Shown here: piece by piece, positions 1 to 9,499 of the stretch
Layout: every line of letters begins with the position of its first letter
How positions within the stretch are numbered: the first letter of the stretch is position 1
Source of the DNA: Thermoleophilia bacterium
GTDB lineage: Bacteria; Actinomycetota; Thermoleophilia; Gaiellales; Gaiellaceae
Direction: 5' to 3'
Assembly: GCA_017882605.1 (NCBI GenBank)
Contig: JADGPE010000009.1
Location: 1 to 41,574 of the forward strand
DNA length: 41,574 bases
Notes under the pieces: generated by a model
What the model saw: only the letters and a program-made list of their open reading frames with translations
The model's database searches: none
What the model was told of the DNA's origin: nothing
Program-made: the position numbers and the translations under genes

Positions 1-135
1 ATCGCCGCCACCTCGTCGGGCTCCGTCGTATCCGTGGCTCTCGTCACCGCGACCGATCCTGACTACGGCCGGCGGGATTCGCAAGGTCTTGCTCGGCTGG
101 GCCAGCGTCCTTACGCCCGAAGCTTTATCACGTAA
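1..135 (+). CDS. Possible 3' end of a gene cut by the window start
   Basis: Reading from base 1, an open frame of 44 codons runs to a TAA at 133-135. The first half has mostly G or C in third positions, as real genes here do, but the bias fades towards the end. The peptide includes VSVALVTATDPDYGRR, which I do not recognise. No family can be assigned from so short a piece. It may equally be chance reading in a non-coding stretch. The bases from 136 to 255 hold no gene that I can support. Confidence 0.3.
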   Translation: MAATSSGSVVSVALVTATDPDYGRRDSQGLARLGQRPYARSFIT

Positions 136-255
136 AGCAAGGGGCGCTTGCGGAGGCGAGACACGTCCGGTGCACAGCCAGTGCACGGCCCCAGAATCTC
201 GCTTAACGATGCGGCCGCGCGCGTGGCGGCCGTAGTGGAGCTACGGAGAGCACAT

Positions 256-537
256 CTAGCCGAGGACGAGTGTCCAGCCGCGCCCCTCGTAAACCGGAGC
301 CTCGGCCGCCTCGACCAGCTTCGAGATCGCACCGTCCGCGCTGATGATGCGCACGAGGCCGTGCCCGTGCACCGGGGACCCGGTGCCGATCCGGGAACCG
401 CCGGAACGCGCCCACTCGGCTTCGGCGTCGGAAGCGGGCGTGTAGGCACCGGGGAAGCCCGCACCAGGGTTCAGGGCGCGGAGGGCGCGGCGGTTGATTC
501 GGCCGCCAGCTTCTCGCTGAACGCGGGCGGGAAGCAC
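256..537 (-). CDS. Small hypothetical protein downstream of the amidase
   Basis: A 93-residue frame lies 51 bp downstream of the amidase gene on the same strand. The C-terminal half (GSPVHGHGLVRIISADG, then VEAAEAPVYEGRGWTLVLG) has the alternating hydrophobic pattern of a folded beta-rich piece and reads more protein-like than the competing frames. The N-terminal third is Arg/Ala-rich, so the true start may lie further in. There is no signal peptide or membrane segment. I do not recognise a family. It could be a remnant of a longer gene. Confidence 0.35.
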   Translation of the reverse strand: MLPARVQREAGGRINRRALRALNPGAGFPGAYTPASDAEAEWARSGGSRIGTGSPVHGHGLVRIISADGAISKLVEAAEAPVYEGRGWTLVLG

Positions 538-588
538 GTAGCTGCCCGTGTTCGGCGGAACCTCCCGCGAGCCGAGGTCGACGGGCTG

Positions 589-1953
589 CTAGTCGAGCTG
601 GCTCGGTTGAGCTAGCGGCAGGCGAGCCTGCAGCGCAACGCCGCCGGCAAGCAGGTCCCAATCGGATCCAGCCGGGCCGATCAGCGACACCCCCACCGGC
701 AGGCCGCTGCGGCTGCCCACGCCTGACGGGAACGCCGCGACGGGGAAGCCCGTCCAGTTCCAGTAGTGCGTGAGTGAGATCTCGGCGACGTCGGTGAACG
801 GCTCGTCGTAGCCGTGGCCGCGCTGACGCGCGACGATCGGCACGGTCGGCTCGAGCAGCGCGTCGATGCGGTGCTCCGCAAACCAGTCGAGCCACCTCGA
901 GGTCGCCTCCGTTCGCCGTACCTGCGCGGCGATGTAGTCCTCCGCCGACAACGCACCGTGCTCGGCGTACTCGACAAAGCCGCGAATCGAAGGCCGGTAC
1001 AGCTCGCGCCGGTCGTCGAAGCGCCGGTGGTAGACGAGCATCTCGGCGCACACGAGGTCGAGGAAGGTCAGCCCGAGCTCGAGCTCGACGTCGGGGGCAG
1101 GAGCGTCGACGAGCTCGATGCCGAGGCTTCGGCAGTCGGCCAGTGCTGCGTCGAAGCCGTCGGCCACGTCCGCGTCGAGGTCGACGAGGCCAAGCCGCGG
1201 CGAGACGGCGATGCGCCGCAGCGGTGCGCGCTGGAGCGGCGGGCTGACGCCGGCCAGCGCGGCGAGCAGAGGCTCGCAGTCCGCAAGGCTCCGCGCCATC
1301 GGCCCGGCATGGTCGAAGGTCGGCCCCAGCGGAACGATCCCACGCAGCGGCACAGAGCCTCGGGTCGGCTTGATCGTCGAGGTGCCGCAGAGCGCGGACG
1401 GAATGCGCAGGGAGCCGGCGGTGTCCGTGCCGGTCGCGGCCGGCGTCATCCGTGCGGCCAGCGCCGCGGCCGAGCCGCCGCTGGAACCGCCGGCGGAGCG
1501 GTCGAGCGCCCACGGGTTACCGACCTGGTCGGTCGTCCCGCCCGCCGCGAACTCGTGGGTGTGCAGGTGGCCGAGCAGCACCATCCCGGCAGCCTCGAGT
1601 CGCGCCCACGCGTCGCACGAGCGCGCGGGCACGTCGCTGAGCAGACTGCTGGAGGCCGTGAGCGGCTTCCCTGTGACCGCGTAGAGGTCCTTGAGCCCGA
1701 TCGGGACGCCGCAGAGCACCGGCGCGTCCCCCGCCGCGCGCTGCGCGTCTGCGCGATCGGCGGCCGCGAGCGCATCGTCCTCGTAGACACGCACCCACGC
1801 GTTGATCGAGCTCGGATCTCCCTCGTGGCTGTGCGCGCCGTCCCGCTCGCGGATGCGGGCGAGGCAGGCCTCGACGAGCTCGCGGGACGACACCTCCCGC
1901 CGCACGAGAAGCGCAATCGCCTCGACGACGCCGGCGTCTGCGGGATCGCCCAT
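589..1953 (-). CDS. Amidase signature family protein (GatA-like amidohydrolase)
   Basis: This 454-residue protein hydrolyses or transfers an amide group; the substrate is not predictable. It carries the Ser-cisSer-Lys triad of the amidase signature family: Lys88 in GVPIGLKDLY, the glycine/serine loop AGGSSGGSAAAL at about 154-165, and the nucleophile Ser181 in GTDTAGSLRIPSALCG. Its length matches stand-alone amidases and GatA. It is unlikely to be the tRNA amidotransferase subunit, because no gatB or gatC lies beside it. The ATG start is 2 bp after the stop codon of the SIS-domain gene, so the two are probably cotranscribed. Substrates such as N-acylated or ureido compounds are possible; this is inference. 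Confidence 0.88.
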   Translation of the reverse strand: MGDPADAGVVEAIALLVRREVSSRELVEACLARIRERDGAHSHEGDPSSINAWVRVYEDDALAAADRADAQRAAGDAPVLCGVPIGLKDLYAVTGKPLTASSSLLSDVPARSCDAWARLEAAGMVLLGHLHTHEFAAGGTTDQVGNPWALDRSAGGSSGGSAAALAARMTPAATGTDTAGSLRIPSALCGTSTIKPTRGSVPLRGIVPLGPTFDHAGPMARSLADCEPLLAALAGVSPPLQRAPLRRIAVSPRLGLVDLDADVADGFDAALADCRSLGIELVDAPAPDVELELGLTFLDLVCAEMLVYHRRFDDRRELYRPSIRGFVEYAEHGALSAEDYIAAQVRRTEATSRWLDWFAEHRIDALLEPTVPIVARQRGHGYDEPFTDVAEISLTHYWNWTGFPVAAFPSGVGSRSGLPVGVSLIGPAGSDWDLLAGGVALQARLPLAQPSQLD

Positions 1954-1955
1954 CT

Positions 1956-2822
1956 CTAGTACGGGTACGGCTCGCCGGCCGCCTCGGCCCAGCGCGAACC
2001 CGGCTCCCGCCTGATCGGATCGGGGTCGACGCCGCGACCGTCCGCGAGCGCGAGCGTCAGGAGGTGGAAGCGGACGATGTCGACGACGGGGTGCACCGTC
2101 GGCACGAGTGTCGTCTCGCAGCCGAGCTTCTCGAGCGCGGCGACAGCGTCGTGCGCGCGGTCGGCGACCCGTCCTTCTCCTTCGAGCACGAACACGCGCG
2201 TCGAGTCGTCGATCGCCGCAAGGTGGCCGTGCAGCAACTGCTCCACGTGGTGCGCCTCGGCCGGGATGTGCGCGCCTTCACGCAGCTTGAGGACGGCCTC
2301 CTGTGCGGTGGGCCAGTCGCGGCCGCCGCCGGCGACGATCACCCTCTCCTGTGCCGGCGCCTCGACCTCGAGCCGAAGCGCCTCCTCGACCGCGGCCGGC
2401 AACCATGCGATGTCATCACCGTTGAGCGCGGCGATCGCCGCGACTGCGCACGTATAGCTTGCGGTGTGGCACCACGACCGCTCGAGCTCGGGCGTGCAGA
2501 CGATCACCTCGTCCGCGAGCTCAGCGAGCGGCGACGACGCGTTGCCCGTGACGAGCCAGACGTCGCCGCCGAACCAGCGTTCGGCCTCCATCGTCAGCGC
2601 GGTCTCGCCCTCGTGGGAGACGCAGACCATGATGTCCGCGGACGGCGGGCTCATGACCGCCTCAAGCGCCTGCACCGCGAATCCACCGGTCTGGGCAGCG
2701 TGGAACGACGTGCCGCACCCGGTGAAGACGACGCGCGCGCCGCCGGGCAGTTGCCGGTCGGTCGGCACACGCCGCAGCCAGTCCGGCTGCGCGAGCACCG
2801 CGCGCTTCGTCTCGCCTGCCAT
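1956..2822 (-). CDS. SIS-domain sugar isomerase-like protein (GlmS C-domain/AgaS type)
   Basis: This 288-residue protein has two sugar-isomerase (SIS) folds and no glutaminase domain. The first shows VVFTGCGTSFHAAQTGGF and a serine-rich phosphosugar loop CVSHEGETALT. The second shows GRDWPTAQEAVLKLREGAHI followed by EQLLHGHLAAI, which parallels the isomerase half of GlmS. A role in amino-sugar phosphate isomerisation or deamination is likely; the exact reaction is unknown. I chose the ATG at 2822 because the protein homology begins there and a -10-like TATAGA ends exactly 7 bases upstream, suggesting a leaderless mRNA. It is followed after 2 bp by the amidase gene, hinting that both act on one amide-bearing sugar, which is inference. 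Confidence 0.82.
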   Translation of the reverse strand: MAGETKRAVLAQPDWLRRVPTDRQLPGGARVVFTGCGTSFHAAQTGGFAVQALEAVMSPPSADIMVCVSHEGETALTMEAERWFGGDVWLVTGNASSPLAELADEVIVCTPELERSWCHTASYTCAVAAIAALNGDDIAWLPAAVEEALRLEVEAPAQERVIVAGGGRDWPTAQEAVLKLREGAHIPAEAHHVEQLLHGHLAAIDDSTRVFVLEGEGRVADRAHDAVAALEKLGCETTLVPTVHPVVDIVRFHLLTLALADGRGVDPDPIRREPGSRWAEAAGEPYPY

Positions 2823-2829
2823 ACCCGCC

Positions 2830-2839
2830 TCTATACCAT
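2830..2839. promoter_or_regulatory. Overlapping divergent -10 boxes
   Basis: The 24-bp gap between two divergent genes contains TATAGA on the minus strand (2835 to 2830), 7 bases before the ATG at 2822, and TACCAT on the plus strand (2834-2839), 7 bases before the GTG at 2847. The two boxes share two bases. Both would give mRNAs starting at or next to the start codon. No Shine-Dalgarno sequence fits in the gap. Confidence 0.6.
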
Positions 2840-2846
2840 CGCGCCC

Positions 2847-3215
2847 GTGGCGACGTACCCCTGGACCCAGCGCGAGCGCGTCCGCTTTCGCGATTGCGAC
2901 GCCATGGGCCACGTCAACAACGCCGTCTATTCGACGTACCTCGAGCAGGCCCGGATCGGGATCCTCGGCGACCTCGAGCCGTTCATCCTCGCGCGGGTCG
3001 AGATCGACTTCCGCGCCGAGTTGCGCGCCGGGCAGGACGTGGAGGTGCGCAGCCGCTGCTCGCGCGTCGGGACGAAGAGCTTCGAGCTCGAGCATCAGAT
3101 CTGGGGCGGCGACCGGCTGGTGGCCGACGCCAAGAGCGTGCTCGTCGGCTACGACTATGAGGCGGGCACATCGGTCCCGCTGACCGCGAACCAACGAAGG
3201 AGACTTGGAGAATGA
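2847..3215 (+). CDS. Acyl-CoA thioesterase, 4-hydroxybenzoyl-CoA thioesterase (hotdog) family
   Basis: This 122-residue single hotdog-fold protein hydrolyses an acyl-CoA or similar thioester in the cytoplasm. The hallmark is VRFRDCDAMGHVNNAVY near residues 11-27, in which the Asp before MGHVNN is the catalytic residue of the 4HBT/YbgC group. A later beta strand, VEIDFRAELRAGQDVEV, also fits. The length is normal for the family. The GTG at 2847 is chosen because homology starts there and a TACCAT -10 box ends 7 bases upstream. Its stop overlaps the ATG of the following peptidase gene, so the pair is translationally coupled. Confidence 0.87.
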   Translation: MATYPWTQRERVRFRDCDAMGHVNNAVYSTYLEQARIGILGDLEPFILARVEIDFRAELRAGQDVEVRSRCSRVGTKSFELEHQIWGGDRLVADAKSVLVGYDYEAGTSVPLTANQRRRLGE

Positions 3216-4477
3216 GCGTGTACGAGCGCCACACCCTGTCGAACGGCTTGCGCGTGCTGACGGCGCCGCTCCCGCACGCCCAGTCGGTCGCCTGCTACAT
3301 CATGCTGGCCGCCGGGTCGCGCTACGAGGACGCGCAGAACCGCGGCATCGCGCATTTCGCGGAGCACATGTTCTTCAAGGGGACGGAGAAGCGCCCGACC
3401 GCACGCGACCTTTCGATGGAGGTCGACAAGATCGGCGGCGAGTTCAACGCCTTCACGTCGAAGGAGTACACCGGCTACTACATCCGCTGTGCGGGCGAGC
3501 AGCGCGACACCGCGCTCGACGTCCTCGTCGACATGCTGCGCAACTCGAAGTTCGACCCGGAGGAGCTCGAGCGCGAAAAGGGCGTGATCATCGAAGAGAT
3601 GAACATGTACGTCGACACGCCGCGCGACTACGTCTCGTCGGTCTACGAGGAGCTGCTGTTCGGCTCGAATCCGCTCGGGTGGGAGACGCTCGGTACGAAG
3701 GAGACGATCAAGGCGGCATCGCGCCAGACGTTCCTCGACTATCTCGGCCACTGGTACACGCCGCAGCGCATGGTGGTCGGCGTCTCGGGCATGGTGGGCG
3801 ACGACCTGCTGCCGACGCTGGAAGGCCTGCTCGGCGACATGTCGGGGAACGGGTTCGGGAAGCCCGCGCCGGCGCAGGTCGAGCGCTCGGCCGGGCCGAA
3901 GGTGCACGTGCACCACAAGGACTCCGACCAGGCGAACGTCTGCCTCGGCGTTCCGAGCTATCCGATCGACCATCCGGACCGCTACGCGCTGCAGCTGCTC
4001 GGGACCGTTCTCGGCACCGGGATGTCGTCACGCCTCTTCCTCGAGGTGCGCGAGCGGCGCGGGCTTGCGTACTACGTCTACGCCTTCAATGCTTCGTTCA
4101 CCGACGCCGGCACGCTCTTCTCGCAAGCGGGGGTCGATCTGCACCGCGCCGAGGAGGCCGTCGACGTGATCGCAAAGGAGTTCCGCATGCTTGCGGAGGA
4201 GCCCGTGCCGGCCGAGGAGCTCGAGAAGGCACGCGCGCTCGCCAAGGGGCGTTTCGTCCTGCAGACCGAGAGCCCGAATGGCCTGATCATGTTCGGGCTG
4301 CGCCGAGAGGTGCTGGAGGGGCGCGCGGCCGAGCCGACGGAACTGCTCGCGGGCCTCGACGCCGTCACCGCCGACGACGTGCTGCGTGTCGCCCAGGACG
4401 TGATCGCCGGCGAGGGAATGCGTCTCGCCGTGATCGGCCCATTCGACGACGCGTCGAAGTTCGAAGCGCTGCTCTAG
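3212..4477 (+). CDS. M16 family zinc metallopeptidase (processing-peptidase-like)
   Basis: This 421-residue protein belongs to the pitrilysin/insulinase clan. The inverted zinc motif HFAEH (His48, Glu51, His52) lies in GIAHFAEHMFFKGTE, and the downstream Glu ligand is in EKGVIIEEMNM. The second half has the R/Y-bearing loop ERRGLAYYVYAF typical of the inactive-like C-terminal domain. At about 420 residues it matches bacterial PqqL-like and mitochondrial-processing-peptidase-like enzymes. It lacks a signal peptide, so it acts in the cytoplasm on peptides or presequence-like substrates. The ATG overlaps the thioesterase stop in an ATGA, and GGAG lies a few bases upstream. Confidence 0.9.
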   Translation: MSVYERHTLSNGLRVLTAPLPHAQSVACYIMLAAGSRYEDAQNRGIAHFAEHMFFKGTEKRPTARDLSMEVDKIGGEFNAFTSKEYTGYYIRCAGEQRDTALDVLVDMLRNSKFDPEELEREKGVIIEEMNMYVDTPRDYVSSVYEELLFGSNPLGWETLGTKETIKAASRQTFLDYLGHWYTPQRMVVGVSGMVGDDLLPTLEGLLGDMSGNGFGKPAPAQVERSAGPKVHVHHKDSDQANVCLGVPSYPIDHPDRYALQLLGTVLGTGMSSRLFLEVRERRGLAYYVYAFNASFTDAGTLFSQAGVDLHRAEEAVDVIAKEFRMLAEEPVPAEELEKARALAKGRFVLQTESPNGLIMFGLRREVLEGRAAEPTELLAGLDAVTADDVLRVAQDVIAGEGMRLAVIGPFDDASKFEALL

Positions 4478-4524
4478 CGAGCCCTCTGGTCTCACCACGG
4501 TTCCCTGCCGCGCGCGCGGAAGGT

Positions 4525-4944
4525 TCAGATCGTCGCGAGGTCGGCTTCGACGAGCTCGCGGTCCTCGGTCTCCGCGATCTCGACCGCGCGCGCCTGTTCG
4601 ACGTAGCGCTCGGCGGTGTCATCGTCACCCGCGAGCCGGCTCGCGCGCGCGAGCGCCTCGTAGGCGAAGGCGAGGTCCCAGTCGGCGAGGCCGCTCTGTT
4701 CGCACCACCGGAGGCAGCTCTGGGCGTGGTGCAAGGCGGGCTCGGGCCGGCCGACGAGTGCGTAGACGCGCGCCAGGAGCCATTCCCCACGCGCACGGTT
4801 CTCCGGCTTGCACTCGGGCGCAGTCGCCCAGTGATAGGTCGACGCATGCGCCATGTGCACCATCAGCTCGTCGTCCTCCCGCGACTCGATGAGGCTCCAC
4901 GTCGCGTTGAAGAGATCGACACCACGCTGCCGCTCTTCGCTCAC
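4525..4944 (-). CDS. Hypothetical protein with TPR-like helices
   Basis: This 139-residue protein is probably all helical. It contains repeated helix pairs such as ARVYALVGRPEPALHHAQSC and AFAYEALARASRLAGDDDTA, which have the small/large residue spacing of tetratricopeptide repeats. Proteins of this size with Trp/His-rich N-termini are common and uncharacterised in actinobacteria. The likely role is binding another protein; there is no catalytic motif. The GTG at 4944 is preferred because GATAAT, a good -10 box, ends 6 bases upstream. It converges with the M16 peptidase gene across 47 bp that show no clear terminator. Confidence 0.65.
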   Translation of the reverse strand: MSEERQRGVDLFNATWSLIESREDDELMVHMAHASTYHWATAPECKPENRARGEWLLARVYALVGRPEPALHHAQSCLRWCEQSGLADWDLAFAYEALARASRLAGDDDTAERYVEQARAVEIAETEDRELVEADLATI

Positions 4945-4950
4945 CGGCCG

Positions 4951-4956
4951 ATTATC
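4951..4956 (-). promoter_or_regulatory. -10 box of the TPR-like gene
   Basis: GATAAT on the minus strand ends 6 bases before the GTG at 4944. It is AT-rich in a GC-rich surrounding and implies a leaderless or nearly leaderless mRNA. Confidence 0.5.
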
Positions 4957-5005
4957 CTCCAGACCGGCCGGGCGACCAAGCCGACGAACGCGAGGGCTTC
5001 CAAGA

Positions 5006-5033
5006 GGTGCCTGACACCGCGGTGTCAGACACC
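5006..5033. repeat. 28-nt near-perfect palindrome (REP-like or terminator hairpin)
   Basis: The core 5011-5028 is a perfect 18-nt palindrome, CTGACACCGCGGTGTCAG. It extends to 28 nt with one mismatched pair, flanked by GGTG and CACC. The TGA stop of the NlpC/P60 gene (5027 to 5025, minus strand) lies inside the right arm. It can form a strong hairpin at the 3' end of that mRNA and precedes the promoter of the TPR-like gene. There is no T-run, so an intrinsic terminator is not proven; a dispersed REP-type element is the alternative. Confidence 0.7.
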
Positions 5034-5828
5034 AAAGAACCGTCGCACGCCGCGAAAATCGCTCGTCCGCACCGGGACAATCCGCACCACGCTCGCCGAG
5101 TTCGGCGCCTCGATCATCTTGCCGCCGCCGACGTACATGGCGACGTGCCCGACGACGGGGTGCTCGTAGAAGAGAAGGTCGCCGGGCAGCATCTGCGCGC
5201 GCGAGATGGGCCTGCCGGCTGCGAACTGCGCGTCGGCGTCGCGGGGAATCGTGATGCCGTGCGCGCGATAGACGGCCCAGGTCAGCCCCGAACAGTCGTA
5301 GCCCCACGCCGAAAGGCCGCCCCAGAGGTAGTGCAGCCCGAGAAACTCTTCGGCGGTGCGCACGAGATCGGCGCGCGTGCGCGGCAGCCGGCGTGTCGCC
5401 GACGCCGGCACCGCCCCGCGCGGGACCTGGGTGGCGAAGCCGACCTCGGTGCCGTTCACGAGCTTGACGCTCCGCGTCGTGACGACGAGGGGCGCGGCGA
5501 ACGCCGGCGCGAGCTGCCACGACCGAACCCAGCCGGGATACCCGCGGGCGTCGAGCGGGCTCGGCTGGTCGGGCACGGCGATCTTCGTCCAGCCGCCGCG
5601 CCGCGCGAGCACGCGCACGGTCTCGCCGTAGAGGGCCTGCGTCGGCATGTGTCCGACGAGCGCCAGCCGCTCGGAGTAGGTGACCGCCGGCGTCGCCCAG
5701 ACGTGCGGATCGAGCGGGAGGTGGCCGGCATTCGGCGCCTCCCACACGTTCGCGACCGGCACGCGAACGGTGGCCGTCGGCCCGGGTGCGACGGCGAGGA
5801 TGAGAGCTGCGGCGAGCGCGGTCAGCAC
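5025..5828 (-). CDS. Secreted NlpC/P60 peptidoglycan endopeptidase with SH3-like region
   Basis: This 267-residue enzyme is expected to cut the peptide stems of peptidoglycan outside the membrane. Residues 1-16 form a short hydrophobic signal peptide. Residues about 20-145 contain two SH3-like segments (VANVWEAPN and GGWTKIAVP are typical). The catalytic domain at about 150-267 has Cys179 in GYDCSGLTWAV, His228 in GHVAMYVGGG and a polar residue near Asn243. The GTG start at 5828 follows a TACCCT -10 box by exactly 7 bases. The stop codon lies within a 28-nt palindrome, an odd arrangement that makes the last residues (FFGV) part of the repeat. Confidence 0.9.
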   Translation of the reverse strand: MLTALAAALILAVAPGPTATVRVPVANVWEAPNAGHLPLDPHVWATPAVTYSERLALVGHMPTQALYGETVRVLARRGGWTKIAVPDQPSPLDARGYPGWVRSWQLAPAFAAPLVVTTRSVKLVNGTEVGFATQVPRGAVPASATRRLPRTRADLVRTAEEFLGLHYLWGGLSAWGYDCSGLTWAVYRAHGITIPRDADAQFAAGRPISRAQMLPGDLLFYEHPVVGHVAMYVGGGKMIEAPNSASVVRIVPVRTSDFRGVRRFFGV

Positions 5829-5835
5829 TCGCGGC

Positions 5836-5841
5836 AGGGTA
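5836..5841 (-). promoter_or_regulatory. -10 box of the NlpC/P60 gene
   Basis: TACCCT on the minus strand ends 7 bases before the GTG at 5828. It matches the TANNNT form seen before several other genes in this window and predicts a leaderless transcript. Confidence 0.5.
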
Positions 5842-5850
5842 GCCCCGGCC

Positions 5851-6315
5851 TTACGAGAGCGGCCAGAGGATCTCGGTCAGCGGCTCCTCGCCGGTGCCGG
5901 GGTCGTTGAGGTAGCGCTCGCGCGGTGCGGAGGCCGGCGTCAGGCCTCGTTCGTGTGCCGCTGCGAACAGCTCGGCGTAGAACCCGCCGCCAAGCTCCTC
6001 GTACGGGCCGGCATGCAAATGGCGCAGCGCGCGCACCGGCGGCAGCGTCCGAACCTCGACCGGCGCCGCCGGGACGGCATCCGAAGCGACCGGCCACCCG
6101 GCTTCGACGACGAGCGACCCGTACTCGTCGGGCGCGGTCGTGATCGCCATCGGCGGCCCTTGTGGGCCTCCGCAGCACGTTGCGAACTCCGCGACGCGCG
6201 CGAGAGCGCCGCGGATGAACTCCCCGACCTCAGCCGGCGCGACGCGCCTGACGACGAACGCGAACGTCTCCTCGGGCAGATCGACGACCTCGAACTCCAG
6301 CGCGGTCTTGAGCAT
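5851..6315 (-). CDS. GyrI-like small-molecule-binding domain protein
   Basis: This 154-residue stand-alone domain resembles the GyrI/AraC effector-binding fold, which binds small hydrophobic or cationic ligands. Supporting stretches are an N-terminal strand (FEVVDLPEETFAFVVRRVAP), a central APVEVRTLPPVRALRHLHAG and a C-terminal YLNDPGTGEEPLTEILWPL, which is the typical closing strand of the family. There is no HTH domain, so it is not itself a regulator. A good Shine-Dalgarno GGAGG sits upstream of the ATG at 6315. It lies between the acetyl-CoA synthetase and the NlpC gene on the same strand. Confidence 0.72.
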   Translation of the reverse strand: MLKTALEFEVVDLPEETFAFVVRRVAPAEVGEFIRGALARVAEFATCCGGPQGPPMAITTAPDEYGSLVVEAGWPVASDAVPAAPVEVRTLPPVRALRHLHAGPYEELGGGFYAELFAAAHERGLTPASAPRERYLNDPGTGEEPLTEILWPLS

Positions 6316-6382
6316 GGGAGCCTCCTTGACTCGACACCAGCAGTGTCCACCGGCCCCGGCCGGGTGACATCAGTGGTTCCTC

Positions 6383-8331
<1,949 letters not shown>

Positions 8332-8335
<4 letters not shown>

Positions 8336-9471
8336 GGTTCGAGATCGTACGGGTACCGCGTCAGGTTCTCCGCGCCGTCCGCGGTCACGAGCACGAGATC
8401 CTCGAGCCGGACGCCGCCGTAACCCTGCCGGTAGCAGCCGGGCTCGACCGTCACGACGTCACCGGCCTTCAGGGGCAGGTGGACCGCGAGCCCCATTCCC
8501 GGCTGTTCGTGCACCTCCAGCCCGACACCGTGTCCGAGCCCATGGAAGAAGCCGTCGGCGAGCGCCTTGCCCGGCTCCTTCGTGCGCTGGGTCGGCTCGC
8601 CGGCCGCTTCGAAGATCTCGCACGTTCCGTCGAAGATTGCCCGGCCGTCCGCACCGTCCGTGATCTCCGAGATCGCGCGATCGAGCGCCTCCTTGCAGAG
8701 GCGATGCCACCGGCGCACGTCGTCGGGCACGTCGCCGACGACGAAAGTGCGCGTCATGTCGCAGAAGATGAAGGACTCGTTGTCGCGCGGCCAGATGTCG
8801 ACGACGATCGGCTCGCCGGTGCGAATCGGCCCGGAGCCCATGTCGTGGCCGACCGCCCCTTGCGGGCCCGGTGCGACGATGAACTCGTCGGCCGTGGTGC
8901 CGTGCGCGGCGAATGTCTGCGACATCGCCGACTTCACGCGCTCCACCGTCAGCGGCTCTCCGTCCAGCTCGAGGCCGCCGCCGTCGTGGCGGGTCGCGCG
9001 CCGGAGCAGGTCGCGCACGGTGTCCATCCCGGCCTCGGCCGCACGCTGCGCCCGCCGCATGCCGGCGAGCTCCGCCTCGGTCTTCACCCGCCGGCGGGCA
9101 TCGAAGAAGGCGCCGTCGACCGACAGCTCGACGCCGTCTGCGCGCAGCCTGTCGGCGAGCCAGAGCGGAAACGTCTCGGGCACGACGGCGCTCGTCACGC
9201 CCAAGTCCTTGACCGCGCGCAGCGCGAGCTGGGCGCGGATCTCCGGGTACGTGAGGCCCGAGGCGATCAGCTCGTCGACGCCGTACTCCTCGGAGGGATG
9301 CAGCTCGAAGAGGCCGAGCGCCGCCAGCCGTGGCACCTCCATCGAGCTGATCTGGATGTGCTTGACACCGTCCCGCTCGGCGTAGAAGAACGGATCCGGG
9401 ATGCCCAACGGCACCTCGTGGCGCAGCTCGGGCGAGCGAAACGTGTCGGCGAACATGAGGACGTCTGGCAT
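8332..9471 (-). CDS. M24 family Xaa-Pro aminopeptidase-like protein
   Basis: This 379-residue protein has an N-terminal creatinase-like domain and a C-terminal pita-bread metallopeptidase domain. Metal ligands are visible: Asp in VVDIWPRDNE, Asp in IFCDMTRTF, His in GLGHGVGLEVHEQPGM, Glu in VTVEPGCY and Glu in GVRLEDLVLVT. It probably removes N-terminal residues before proline or acts on a related dipeptide in the cytoplasm. A longer frame reaches 9516, but I prefer the ATG at 9471 because a TAGAGT -10 box ends exactly 7 bases upstream. It heads an operon with acsA and is divergent from the amidohydrolase gene across only 28 bp. Confidence 0.87.
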
Positions 9472-9478
9472 GCCCCCG

Positions 9479-9492
9479 ACTCTAACTAGGAT
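9479..9492. promoter_or_regulatory. Divergent -10 boxes of the M24 and amidohydrolase genes
   Basis: TAGAGT on the minus strand (9484 to 9479) ends 7 bases before the ATG at 9471. TAGGAT on the plus strand (9487-9492) ends 7 bases before the GTG at 9500. The 28-bp spacer leaves no room for untranslated leaders, so both mRNAs are predicted to be leaderless. Confidence 0.6.
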
Positions 9493-9499
9493 CTGCGCG

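Noticed and set aside
203-1959. Long open frames opposite and beside the amidase gene
   Set aside because: They are Arg/Ala/Pro-rich with no family motifs, as expected from out-of-frame reading of GC-rich genes. The amidase frame has the full catalytic signature.
4478-4524. A terminator between the convergent M16 peptidase and TPR-like genes
   Set aside because: The 47-bp gap shows only short GC-rich repeats (CGCGCGCG) without a convincing stem and loop.
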